Assembly (NCBI RefSeq): GCF_014250685.1
Contig: NZ_JACFAJ010000006.1
Span: 1,235,303-1,299,302 of the forward strand
From: Cetobacterium sp. 2A
GTDB lineage: Bacteria; Fusobacteriota; Fusobacteriia; Fusobacteriales; Fusobacteriaceae
Length of the DNA: 64,000 bases
Direction: 5' to 3'
A program made the translations under genes and the position numbers. Each line of letters starts with the position of its first letter. The first letter of the stretch is position 1. The notes beneath the pieces are model-generated. The model searched no databases. It saw nothing but the letters and a program-made list of their open reading frames with translations, and had not been told where the DNA came from. Positions 52,022 to 59,367 of the stretch are shown here, one piece after another.

Positions 52022-52699
52022 ATGGGATTTGGTGAAACATTAAAAAAGGTAAGAAAGATACGCAAGGACAGTTTATATACTCTAGCAGATAAGCTGGACG
52101 TTTCTCATTCGTATATAGATAAAGTCGAAAAAGGAATCTCTCCAATATCTGAAAAATTATATAATAAATTAATTTCAGTTTATGACTTAGATGCAGATGA
52201 GTTGACACTATCTTATCTAGAAGAAAAGCTTCCAAATACAATACTTGAAAAGCTTGTCTATAAAAATGATAGCCTTACAGTTTCTTCGCCCGCTTTAAAA
52301 GTTCAGAAGTTCAAAGTGTATGTATTAAACTCTACAGGGGATGGGTCATTGCTCCAGGAAATGAAAACTAAGGAGATGATCATACCTATGGGAATACAAT
52401 TAAAAAAGAATGCTTACTGTATAGAGATTACAGGAAGTGAACTGGAACCTTTGTTTTACGATGAAGATACTCTCTTAATTGAGGAGTCTGATGACACTTG
52501 GCAAGAACTTAACAAAAAAATTATTGTAATTGAAAAAGATGGAATCAGATATGTTAGAAAAGTTATGATTGTTGATTACAAGCCTAAATTCTTTGCATTA
52601 AATGATATTTATCCTCCATTTGATGATGATGGTAATATAAAATGTTTGGGAGTAGTAACTAGATTGCTAAGCAGAAATCTATCTAAAATAAAGTTTTAG
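52022..52699 (+). CDS. CI-like prophage repressor lacking the S24 catalytic serine
   Basis: This 225-residue protein has an N-terminal HTH (about 6-62; LADKLDVSHSYIDKVEKG) and a C-terminal LexA/S24-like domain (about 120-215). The usual GDSM motif reads G138-S139-E140-L141, so the nucleophile Ser position is Glu. K180 may still be present in RYVRKV. The protein probably represses but does not self-cleave with RecA. It sits between PL and PR and very likely binds the ATAACGTTAT palindromes. It ends at a terminator. Confidence 0.85.
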   Translation: MGFGETLKKVRKIRKDSLYTLADKLDVSHSYIDKVEKGISPISEKLYNKLISVYDLDADELTLSYLEEKLPNTILEKLVYKNDSLTVSSPALKVQKFKVYVLNSTGDGSLLQEMKTKEMIIPMGIQLKKNAYCIEITGSELEPLFYDEDTLLIEESDDTWQELNKKIIVIEKDGIRYVRKVMIVDYKPKFFALNDIYPPFDDDGNIKCLGVVTRLLSRNLSKIKF

Positions 52700-52745
52700 A
52701 TAGATTTAAAATATGGGAACGGAGCTAATTTTATGGAGGTATATT

Positions 52746-52777
52746 ATGAAGAGATTGAATTCTCTTCATTTTTTTTG
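52746..52777 (+). terminator. Terminator of the repressor gene
   Basis: A 7-bp stem GAAGAGA (52748-52754 with 52761-52767) with a 6-nt loop is followed by T8 just before PR. Confidence 0.8.
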
Positions 52778-52824
52778 TTGACTTTGTATACAAATAACGT
52801 TATATTATATACAAATAACGTTAT
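52778..52824 (+). promoter_or_regulatory. Rightward promoter PR with two operators
   Basis: TTGACT (52778-52783) and TATATT (52801-52806) are 17 bp apart. Two perfect 17-bp direct repeats (TATACAAATAACGTTAT at 52787-52803 and 52808-52824) spaced 21 bp, two helical turns, each contain the palindrome ATAACGTTAT. The first overlaps the -10, the second the start site, so a bound repressor would block PR. Confidence 0.82.
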
Positions 52825-52841
52825 AAATGTGAGGTGATATT

Positions 52842-53057
52842 TTGAAAATATCAGAACTAGGTTTCTTTATAGATACAGAAATAAGAAGACAGTTCAAAAG
52901 TCGTAGAAAATTTGCAATAAAAACAAATAGATCATACACATATTTTAACAAGATGATATCAGGAATGATAAATCAAAATCAAAGCATTGGGTTAAATGCT
53001 GCTACTGAAATACTTTCAGATTTAGGATATGAGCTAGTTATAAAGAAAAAATCTTAA
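52842..53057 (+). CDS. Cro-like small HTH protein
   Basis: The 71-residue protein starts at TTG 52842 behind GAGGTGAT and is the first gene from PR. A helix-turn-helix pattern (RRKFAIKTNRSYTYFNKMIS) spans about 22-41, with a C-terminal strand (YELVIKKKS). Its place opposite a CI-type gene suggests a Cro-like regulator or a replication-control protein. It is followed by the structured leader of the replication-type gene. Confidence 0.65.
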   Translation: MKISELGFFIDTEIRRQFKSRRKFAIKTNRSYTYFNKMISGMINQNQSIGLNAATEILSDLGYELVIKKKS

Positions 53058-53059
53058 AG

Positions 53060-53195
53060 CTTACCTCGGTAGGCATTTAATTGGTACCCTTAACTAATAG
53101 CCAAGTACTATCACTATCTAATAGTTGAGGGTAACAATTAAATAAAGAAGGAGAGATAGTACTTGGCAGTCTATTTTCTCCATTAGGAGGATAAA
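53060..53195 (+). promoter_or_regulatory. Structured leader with predicted pseudoknot and leader peptide
   Basis: A stem of 20 pairs with one mismatch (53076-53096 with 53122-53142) closes a 25-nt loop. Within it, GCCAAGTACTATC (53100-53112) is perfectly complementary to GATAGTACTTGGC at 53155-53167. That distal sequence covers TTG 53163-53165 of a 7-codon leader frame ending TAG 53184-53186, with AAGGAG at 53148-53153. The leader stop overlaps the AGGAGG of the next gene. This resembles translational coupling with pseudoknot control in plasmid replicons. Confidence 0.65.
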
Positions 53196-54134
53196 ATGAG
53201 GGACAAAAGATCTACGGACTGGTTTTGGCTAGAAAATGAAATTGTTGATAGAATTGATTTAGAACCTATGGAAAGATTGCTATATGTAGTTTTAGCTAGA
53301 CATGCTAATAATCATACTAGCGAATCCTTTCCAAGCGAAGAAACGCTTTGTTTAAAAACTGGAGTTAAAGACAAAAGAACTATCAGAAAATATATTAATA
53401 GTCTAGAGTTAAAAAATATGATTGAGGTGAAAAGAGAACAAGGAAAGAGTAATCGATACTTTTTAAAGAATATAAAAGTAGTGTCAAAAAATGAGACCAC
53501 AAAAAATGACACCACTGACAAAAATTGCAATAAAGCAGTAACATTTGATGCACAAACTAGTAACATAGAATGTGACACTAACAAGACTATAACAAGACTC
53601 AATAACAATATCATGATTCATGAACATGATTTTTTTGAGAACTTGTTTAAAGAATTAAATATAAATTTTACATTAACGAATCAAAAAAGTGTTTCAAAAT
53701 TATTAAAGACTCTTAGTAAAGAACAAGTAAACGATTATTTGATAGAAACTTATGACAATTTAAAAGTTAATCCAGACATAAAAAATTTATCTGGAGCATT
53801 TAGTAAAAAAATTATGAATGGCGATAGACAATCGAAATATAAAGTAAAAACTTTTAAAGAACAAAAAGAAATTAAAGCCGTTGAGACTATAACAAAAGAG
53901 AAACCAGTAACAACAAATACCATTGTTGAGGACACAAAACAACATCAAGTTGAAGAAAGAGAAATACTGGATATAATATTTTCAAAACTATCACAAGATG
54001 AGCAGAACTTAATAAAAGCTAAAGCTCTAGCTATTGCAAGAATACATAACTCTTTTGAACCTTTTGCACTATTGCTGGCAGATAATAAAATTAAATATGA
54101 TTTAATAAAAGAATTAAACTCGGGGAGGATTTAG
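53196..54134 (+). CDS. Winged-helix replication-type protein
   Basis: The 312-residue protein has an N-terminal winged helix (about 10-95; EPMERLLYVVLARHANN, FPSEETLCLKTGVKDKRTIRKYI, GKSNRYFL) of the type found in phage and plasmid replication initiators. A low-complexity linker follows, then a helical C-terminal region. TAGGAGG precedes the ATG. It is the first large gene of the early operon and is controlled by the elaborate leader upstream. An initiator or helicase-loader role is likely but not proved. Confidence 0.65.
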   Translation: MRDKRSTDWFWLENEIVDRIDLEPMERLLYVVLARHANNHTSESFPSEETLCLKTGVKDKRTIRKYINSLELKNMIEVKREQGKSNRYFLKNIKVVSKNETTKNDTTDKNCNKAVTFDAQTSNIECDTNKTITRLNNNIMIHEHDFFENLFKELNINFTLTNQKSVSKLLKTLSKEQVNDYLIETYDNLKVNPDIKNLSGAFSKKIMNGDRQSKYKVKTFKEQKEIKAVETITKEKPVTTNTIVEDTKQHQVEEREILDIIFSKLSQDEQNLIKAKALAIARIHNSFEPFALLLADNKIKYDLIKELNSGRI

Positions 54135-54137
54135 TTA

Positions 54138-54275
54138 ATGTTTACAATATTTTTAATAAGTGTATCAATTATTATTTTCCAAAATTTCAAATTAAAATCT
54201 GTCGAATCTAGAAATCGTTTGATAGAAAGTCAACTTATTTCAGCAAAATTAAAAATAAGGTTGTTGGAAGAATGA
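54138..54275 (+). CDS. 45-residue small membrane protein
   Basis: The frame from ATG 54138 to TGA 54273-54275 encodes a protein with an N-terminal hydrophobic helix (MFTIFLISVSIIIF) and a charged helix after it. GGGGAGGA lies 8 bases upstream and its stop overlaps the next start as ATGA, so it is almost certainly translated. One-pass topology resembles phage Rz1/holin-type or small early membrane proteins, but the role is open. Confidence 0.6.
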   Translation: MFTIFLISVSIIIFQNFKLKSVESRNRLIESQLISAKLKIRLLEE

Positions 54276-54520
54276 TTGATTTGATAATTATTATAATTTC
54301 AATTTTCATTTTGTTTCTAGCTAAACATTTTTTAGACTTAGCAATAAAAAAATTACCATTTTCATGTGGAAGCTGTAAATACTTTTCGAGATGCAAAAGA
54401 TTTAAGAATTATAAAAATAGGTATATAAAAAATTGTTATGAACATCCAGTTTGTTCAGATTTTATTAAAAATGGGAGGATCATTGGAGATACTAATAATA
54501 AGCGAAGAAAGTTTATCTAA
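54272..54520 (+). CDS. Small membrane protein with cysteine cluster
   Basis: The 82-residue protein has one N-terminal helix (MIDLIIIIISIFILFLAKHF) and a basic Cys-rich tail (SCGSCKYFSRCKRF, NCYEHPVC) that may bind zinc or an iron-sulfur cluster. It overlaps the 45-aa gene by 4 bases. No family was recognised. It is in the early region of the prophage. Confidence 0.6.
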   Translation: MIDLIIIIISIFILFLAKHFLDLAIKKLPFSCGSCKYFSRCKRFKNYKNRYIKNCYEHPVCSDFIKNGRIIGDTNNKRRKFI

Positions 54521-54629
54521 ATATGAAAATAAATTAATTTCAGTATCAAAAAATTATGATGTAATAGATATTGAAAACGATTTGATAGATGGGATATATA
54601 TTGCAAAAGTATTTGTTGAGAACATCTAA
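54483..54629 (+). CDS. Small hypothetical prophage protein
   Basis: A 48-residue product from TTG 54483, with GGGAGGA about 4 bases upstream; ATG 54471 is an alternative without a site. It overlaps the preceding gene in another frame. The sequence (MEILIISEESLSKYENKLIS and 28 more) is acidic and looks like a small ferredoxin-like or beta-alpha fold. No function is recognised. Confidence 0.45.
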   Translation: MEILIISEESLSKYENKLISVSKNYDVIDIENDLIDGIYIAKVFVENI

Positions 54630-54678
54630 TTTAGCAAGATTATCAGAACACAGTTTAAATTATAAGGAGATACTATAA

Positions 54679-54855
54679 ATGCTGAGAATAAGAGTGGGAG
54701 TAAGATATAAATGTAAAAAATGCGGGGCTTTTTTAGTTGAAAAAAATGAAGCTGGATATTTTATTTCAAATAAGAAAGCAAATAAAATTTCGATGAATGG
54801 TTCCATATACAAAATTGTTTGTCAATGTGGGATCGAATCTAAATATGAAATTTGA
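54679..54855 (+). CDS. 58-residue zinc-ribbon protein
   Basis: The frame from ATG 54679 to TGA 54853-54855, behind AAGGAG, encodes a protein with CKKC at 12-15 and CQC at 48-50, a minimal zinc ribbon. The N-terminus MLRIRVGVRYKCKKCG is basic. It resembles Com-like or other small phage regulators with a single zinc site. It is an early or middle gene of the prophage. Confidence 0.65.
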   Translation: MLRIRVGVRYKCKKCGAFLVEKNEAGYFISNKKANKISMNGSIYKIVCQCGIESKYEI

Positions 54856-54917
54856 CAATTTTAAAAGAAAGATATATTATAAACATATCAATCGTATAGA
54901 TTACAGGGGGATATGTT

Positions 54918-55304
54918 ATGAAAAAAATGATAATATTATTTTTAATGATAACTTCAATTATTTTTGGGATAGAGGTTATTGATTCTTCAGATATTTTAAA
55001 TAGTTCAGGAAAAGTAATTGGAGAAACATATATTGCTAACTTTGCAAATGAAAATGAAAAAAATATTAAAATGCAAAGAGAAAAAAAGTATCTACAAAGT
55101 AAAGATGACTTTAAAGTATTCATCTCTAAAAACGGAGGAGTAATGTATATGGCTAGCTATAGTGCTTCGGGTGAGTATACTATATCGTTCAAAGGATTTT
55201 GTGGAGATATTTATATCTCAGTTTATGGAAATTATGCAAATTTTGATGAAATTAAAAATATTTTTTTAAATAAAACTGATTCTTTTGGATATGATTTCAA
55301 ATAA
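54918..55304 (+). CDS. Secreted hypothetical protein
   Basis: The 128-residue protein has a signal peptide (MKKMIILFLMITSIIFG) and no transmembrane segment after it, so it should be exported. GGGGGA precedes the ATG. I recognise no domain. Sitting between the early region and the late promoter, it may be expressed from the prophage as a lysogenic conversion gene, which is a guess from location and export signal. Confidence 0.6.
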   Translation: MKKMIILFLMITSIIFGIEVIDSSDILNSSGKVIGETYIANFANENEKNIKMQREKKYLQSKDDFKVFISKNGGVMYMASYSASGEYTISFKGFCGDIYISVYGNYANFDEIKNIFLNKTDSFGYDFK

Positions 55305-55309
55305 TTTTA

Positions 55310-55338
55310 TTGACATAAAAAAATTTTGAGAGTATATT
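55310..55338 (+). promoter_or_regulatory. Strong promoter ahead of the amidase and packaging genes
   Basis: TTGACA (55310-55315) and TATATT (55333-55338) are 17 bp apart. No copy of the repressor operator overlaps it. The likely start is near 55345, giving a 95-nt leader before the amidase. Confidence 0.7.
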
Positions 55339-55364
55339 AAAAATATAAAATAAATAGCTGATAG

Positions 55365-55425
55365 GACTCAATTAAGGAGTCAAGGGTTTACCGCGAGGTT
55401 GCTCTTGGCTCCTTTATTTTTTGTA
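55365..55425 (+). promoter_or_regulatory. Attenuator-like structured leader
   Basis: AAGGAGTCAAG (55374-55384) pairs with CTTGGCTCCTT (55404-55414) and is followed by TTATTTTTTG, a terminator. The inner loop has ACC-GCGA-GGT with a GNRA tetraloop. GACTC at 55365-55369 can instead pair with GAGTC at 55377-55381, breaking the terminator. The arrangement suggests conditional read-through into the late genes. Confidence 0.5.
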
Positions 55426-55442
55426 AAAATTTAGGAGGGAAA

Positions 55443-55988
55443 ATGAAAAGAGTGATTTTACTAGCTGGTCATAACTTTAAAGATAAGGGATGCCATGTCA
55501 ATCTTGAAGGAAAAACAATTAATGAGTTTGATCTTACTACATGGATTGTAGCAGAGATATTTAAAAAAGAGAGACTCATAAATATAGATTTAGTAGCTAA
55601 GGCCAGAAATGACTATAAAGACCTTGTAAGTGAAATCAATAGTCTTAATGCAGATATACTAATTAGTTGCCATTTTAATGCATCTAACGGGATCTCACAA
55701 GGAACAGAAGTGCTTTATGCTCATACTTCGAGCAAGGGCAAGAGATTAGCTTCAGTAGCTCAGGATATACTCGTAAAACATTTAGAATTAAACAATAGAG
55801 GAATAAAAGCTACGAAACAAGCCGATAGAGGTGGGTCAATACTTAACAAAACTAAACCAGTTGCCATTTTGCTAGAGCCATTTTTTTTAGATAGTGTTAA
55901 AAGTTTTGATGAATTAATCTCATTAATGGATAAAACAGTAGATTCTATCATTCAGTTATTAGAACACTTAGAAAAAAATGAGCTTTGA
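55443..55988 (+). CDS. N-acetylmuramoyl-L-alanine amidase (phage endolysin)
   Basis: This 181-residue Amidase_3-type enzyme has zinc ligands in AGHN (H9), INEFD (Glu), SCHFNAS (His) and the catalytic Glu in LLEPFFLD. It cuts the bond between MurNAc and the stem peptide. It has no cell-wall-binding domain or signal peptide, so a holin or membrane collapse would be needed for release. AGGAGGG precedes the ATG. It is the first gene after the strong promoter and attenuator-like leader. Confidence 0.92.
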   Translation: MKRVILLAGHNFKDKGCHVNLEGKTINEFDLTTWIVAEIFKKERLINIDLVAKARNDYKDLVSEINSLNADILISCHFNASNGISQGTEVLYAHTSSKGKRLASVAQDILVKHLELNNRGIKATKQADRGGSILNKTKPVAILLEPFFLDSVKSFDELISLMDKTVDSIIQLLEHLEKNEL

Positions 55989-55996
55989 GAGATCAT

Positions 55997-57256
55997 ATGA
56001 AAATAGAAAAACTAAAATTAACACAAATAACACCATATATAAATAATGCTAAAGAGCATCCTCAAGAACAAATAGACCAAATAAAAGCAAGCATTAAAGA
56101 GTTTGGTTTTAATGATCCAATAGCAATAGATGAGAATAATACAATTATAGAAGGTCATGGTAGATATATTGCACTTCAACAACTAGGAATTGAAGAGGTA
56201 GAGACAATAAAATTAGATCATTTGACTGTGATACAGAAAAAACAATATATAATAGCTCACAATAAATTAACTATGAATACTGGATTTAACTTAGAAAAAT
56301 TAAAATTGGAATTAAAAGCTATAGAAGTTAGCAATGAAGATTTAGCTTTAACTGGTTTTGAAATAGAGGAGCTAAAGGAATTTGAGATTGAAGGTTTGGA
56401 TATAAAAATTGATGAGTTTAAAGAGGATGACCCTCCAGAAGTAAACTTAGAAAAAGAACCATATAGTAAACTTGGTGACTTATATGTGCTAGGTAATCAT
56501 AGGTTGCTTTGTGGAGATAGTACAAAGGTTGAAGATTTAAGAAAAGTAATGTTAACAGATAAAGCTGACTTAGTATTTACAGACCCACCTTGGAATGTAA
56601 ATTATGGAGCAGTAAAAAAGGATAACCCTCAAGGATATAAACCAAGAACAATACTAAATGATTTTATGGGAACAGATGATTTTAAGAAGTTTATGTTTGA
56701 TGTATTTTCGAGAATGGCTGAATTCTCAAAGGAAGGTTGTCCTACTTATGTTGTGATGTCAGGTCAAGAATGGGGAAATATGATGTTAACCTTATCTCAA
56801 AATAATTATCATTGGTCATCTACTATTATTTGGAATAAAGACTGTTTTGTCATTTCAAGGAAAGACTACCATACAAGATATGAGCCTATTTGGTATGGAT
56901 GGTTAGAAGGGTCACCTAGACTTCATCCAGTCAAAGATAGAAAACAATGTGATGTTTGGGATATTGTAAGACCTAAAAAGTCAGAGTTACACCCCACAAC
57001 TAAGCCAGTAGAAGTTCCAGGAAGGGCAATTACGAATAGTTCTAAAAAAGGAGATATTGTTTTAGACTTATTTGGTGGTTCAGGTTCAACTATGATGGCT
57101 TGTGATCAATTAGAGAGAAAAAATAGATCGTTAGAGTTAGACCCGAGATATATGGATGTGATAGTAAAAAGATATGTAAACTCAGGAAAAGAAGATGTGA
57201 TTTTAATAAGAGATGGAAAAGAAATTTCCTACTCTAAGATTATTAGTAATCTATAG
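55997..57256 (+). CDS. ParB-domain DNA (N4/N6) methyltransferase
   Basis: About 419 residues from ATG 55997; an upstream TTG at 55985 inside the amidase gene is less likely. The N-terminal ParB/Srx-like domain spans about 1-95 (EGHGRYIALQQLG). The methylase has D196-P-P-W and the SAM motif LDLFGGSGST near 355-364. It is a solitary phage methylase without a restriction partner, which may protect the phage from host nucleases or mark its DNA. It overlaps the next gene's longer frame. Confidence 0.9.
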   Translation: MKIEKLKLTQITPYINNAKEHPQEQIDQIKASIKEFGFNDPIAIDENNTIIEGHGRYIALQQLGIEEVETIKLDHLTVIQKKQYIIAHNKLTMNTGFNLEKLKLELKAIEVSNEDLALTGFEIEELKEFEIEGLDIKIDEFKEDDPPEVNLEKEPYSKLGDLYVLGNHRLLCGDSTKVEDLRKVMLTDKADLVFTDPPWNVNYGAVKKDNPQGYKPRTILNDFMGTDDFKKFMFDVFSRMAEFSKEGCPTYVVMSGQEWGNMMLTLSQNNYHWSSTIIWNKDCFVISRKDYHTRYEPIWYGWLEGSPRLHPVKDRKQCDVWDIVRPKKSELHPTTKPVEVPGRAITNSSKKGDIVLDLFGGSGSTMMACDQLERKNRSLELDPRYMDVIVKRYVNSGKEDVILIRDGKEISYSKIISNL

Positions 57257-57266
57257 GGAGGTATTT

Positions 57267-57503
57267 ATGAAAGTTATAAAAATAGAGGCATTAAGTCACA
57301 GTATTCTTCAAATAAAAAAGATTAGTAAAAAAGTATCTCAAAATTTAGAAATACTTGATGAAAAAAAAATACATTTATTATTTTTAAGAAAAAAAGAGTA
57401 TTTTTATGAAAAAAATACTCTGGAAGATTTAAAAAGAGACATAAATTTAATGAAACAACTTTTAGAGCAAATAGAAAAATATGAAAATACTACATTTAGT
57501 TAG
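57267..57503 (+). CDS. Hypothetical prophage protein
   Basis: A 78-residue product from ATG 57267 behind GGGAGG; the longer frame from 57213 lies inside the methylase. It is Lys- and Leu-rich and may form a coiled coil. No motif was recognised. It precedes the replication-like gene by 78 bases. Confidence 0.55.
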   Translation: MKVIKIEALSHSILQIKKISKKVSQNLEILDEKKIHLLFLRKKEYFYEKNTLEDLKRDINLMKQLLEQIEKYENTTFS

Positions 57504-57581
57504 TAACAAAATATGGATGAACCAATGTGTAAATTACAGGAAGGTTCGGGAAAGGGGTTGGCAGAATGGAGGTATATAAAT

Positions 57582-58607
57582 GTGAATTTAGATACCAGTA
57601 AGATATTTAGAATAGGTATAGATTGGTTAACTCTATATAACTTTGAAATTAGCTACAATAGTAATCTATATATAACAGAACAAGTAACAGAAGAGTTCTA
57701 TCAAGAAAAGTTCTATTTAGAAGAACCAAGTTATACCTTGGATAGCACTACACGATTATACACAAGTGGAAAAGAAACGTATTTTAAAAATTTGAGATTT
57801 AATCCTAATAAGATTTTGAGTGGACATAATATTTATAATTCAAGAGAAATAGAGTTGGAAGCAGCTCTTTTAATATTAGTAAAAGAACTTTCAGAAAAGG
57901 GAATAGACATAGAGTTGGCACAAGCGAAAATAAAAGATATTGAAATAAATCTTAATTTTAATAAAGCTTTCCTAGATGTTCAAGAAGCATTAAAACTTCT
58001 TTTTATATCGGTCCCACACTTTAAAAAGATAAGTAGATGCACTAGAAATAAAAGCTATAGATTGATGTTTCAAGATGAGACTCTTCTAGGGAATTATGGA
58101 GCTACTCTAGTTACTGCTTATGATAAAACAGAGGAATCTAAAAAACTAGATTTGGAGTTAGATATAACAAGATTAGAATGGAAGTTTTTAAATAGAACCT
58201 TTTCATATTATACCAATAAAAAAGGAAAAGATAATAGCTTGAATTCGATTTTAGGGAGCTTTGAGCTTATAGATGGAATCTTCATAGAGAATACCAAGAG
58301 AAAGCTCTTAGAAGAGGGGATAAAACACTTAGAAAGTATTATAAAGATTAATTTAGAGAAAGAGTTTCTAGCTTTTAAAAAATCTAATAAATTTGGAAAA
58401 GAGTTAGGAAAGAAAGCGAAAAGAGGAGTCTATAGACATCTAGAAGAAAATTGCTGGATATTTGATTATACTCTTCTGATAGAGCTTGTTGATAAACATG
58501 ATAAACCACATAAAACAAGAGAAATAAAAACAATATTAAAGAATTATTCCAATCACAATAATTTAGAAAAACTGAATTATTTGATGGAATTTATTTTTAA
58601 CCACTAG
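57582..58607 (+). CDS. Replication-initiator-like protein
   Basis: About 341 residues from GTG 57582, with TGGAGG 9 bases upstream; the upstream ATG at 57513 has no site. IGIDWLTLYNF at the N-terminus, SGHNIYNS, IKDIEINLNF near 130 and ITRLEWKF near 210 resemble the phage/plasmid replication proteins of the gpII/X or rolling-circle type. I do not see an unambiguous catalytic Tyr/HUH pair. Its presence between the methylase and packaging genes is unusual. A replication role is tentative. Confidence 0.45.
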   Translation: MNLDTSKIFRIGIDWLTLYNFEISYNSNLYITEQVTEEFYQEKFYLEEPSYTLDSTTRLYTSGKETYFKNLRFNPNKILSGHNIYNSREIELEAALLILVKELSEKGIDIELAQAKIKDIEINLNFNKAFLDVQEALKLLFISVPHFKKISRCTRNKSYRLMFQDETLLGNYGATLVTAYDKTEESKKLDLELDITRLEWKFLNRTFSYYTNKKGKDNSLNSILGSFELIDGIFIENTKRKLLEEGIKHLESIIKINLEKEFLAFKKSNKFGKELGKKAKRGVYRHLEENCWIFDYTLLIELVDKHDKPHKTREIKTILKNYSNHNNLEKLNYLMEFIFNH

Positions 58608-58628
58608 TTTCAAATAGTGGTTAAATCT
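58596..58628 (+). terminator. Hairpin at the end of the replication-like gene
   Basis: A perfect 11-bp stem TTTAACCACTA (58596-58606 with 58615-58625) with an 8-nt loop overlaps the stop codon. The T run after it is weak. The rest of the gap to 58788 holds one 31-codon frame (58632-58727) without a ribosome binding site and is otherwise empty. Confidence 0.55.
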
Positions 58629-58788
58629 TTGATGCGTAAAAACAAGCTTAAATACTTTGGAAATAGACAGGTTGTAGAGAATATTCAAAGAAGTAATTGT
58701 AGTGATTTTTCCTTATTAACTAAATAGCCAATATAAATGACATTTTTATTACTTAACTAATTCTTTTTATAGGAGGTGTGTCATAGCA

Positions 58789-59367
58789 ATGATAAATAAA
58801 GTTTCTACTACAATAAAAAAAGAGATAAGAAAAAGATTCGAGTATGGAGAAGATCTAAAAGAGTTAGCCTATGAATTTAGATTATCCTATGGCACATTAA
58901 GGAACATATCTAGTAAAGAAAAGTGGGTAAAAGGAATAAACTCATCTCTGCTCTACTTGAAGGAAGTTGAGAAAGATATAGAGAGTCACTTGGAAGAGAA
59001 AGAAGAGATAAAGGGTCATTATAAAAATCTTCATAAATCAACCTTAGCTTACTTAATCGAGTTAGAAAGAAAAAAAGAAAGACCTACAAACAAAGGGAGA
59101 GAAGATGCTTTAAAAACTAGAATAGCTACTCACAGAGATGGTTATCGATTTGCTAAAGAACTTTACTCTATAATGTCTCCAGAGGAAGAGATTGACTACA
59201 AGATTAAGTTAGTAAGATATGAAGCATATAAAGAACAGATACTATCAGATGAGAAAGAAAGAGTAATAAAACTAGATGAGGATTTAGTAGATTTAAAATT
59301 AAAAAAAATAGAATTGAAAACAAAAGAGAAAAAGGCAAAAGCTTATGGAGTTGTTGTAGATGAATAG
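58789..59367 (+). CDS. HTH protein resembling phage small-terminase-like proteins
   Basis: The 192-residue protein has an N-terminal HTH (about 10-40; YGEDLKELAYEFRLSYGTLRNISSKEKW), as in small-terminase-like and DUF1804 proteins. A long charged helical region follows. GGAGGTG precedes the ATG. It starts the packaging region, but a separate P27-type small terminase follows downstream, so this may be an accessory DNA-binding protein rather than the terminase itself. Confidence 0.6.
   Translation: MINKVSTTIKKEIRKRFEYGEDLKELAYEFRLSYGTLRNISSKEKWVKGINSSLLYLKEVEKDIESHLEEKEEIKGHYKNLHKSTLAYLIELERKKERPTNKGREDALKTRIATHRDGYRFAKELYSIMSPEEEIDYKIKLVRYEAYKEQILSDEKERVIKLDEDLVDLKLKKIELKTKEKKAKAYGVVVDE

Noticed and set aside
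54797..54982. 61-codon plus-strand frame between the zinc-ribbon gene and the secreted protein
   Set aside because: It overlaps both better-supported genes, has no ribosome binding site and no coding character.
58632..58727. 31-codon frame MRKNKLKYFGN...
   Set aside because: No ribosome binding site, starts just after a hairpin and has no recognisable content; noted only in the intergenic description.
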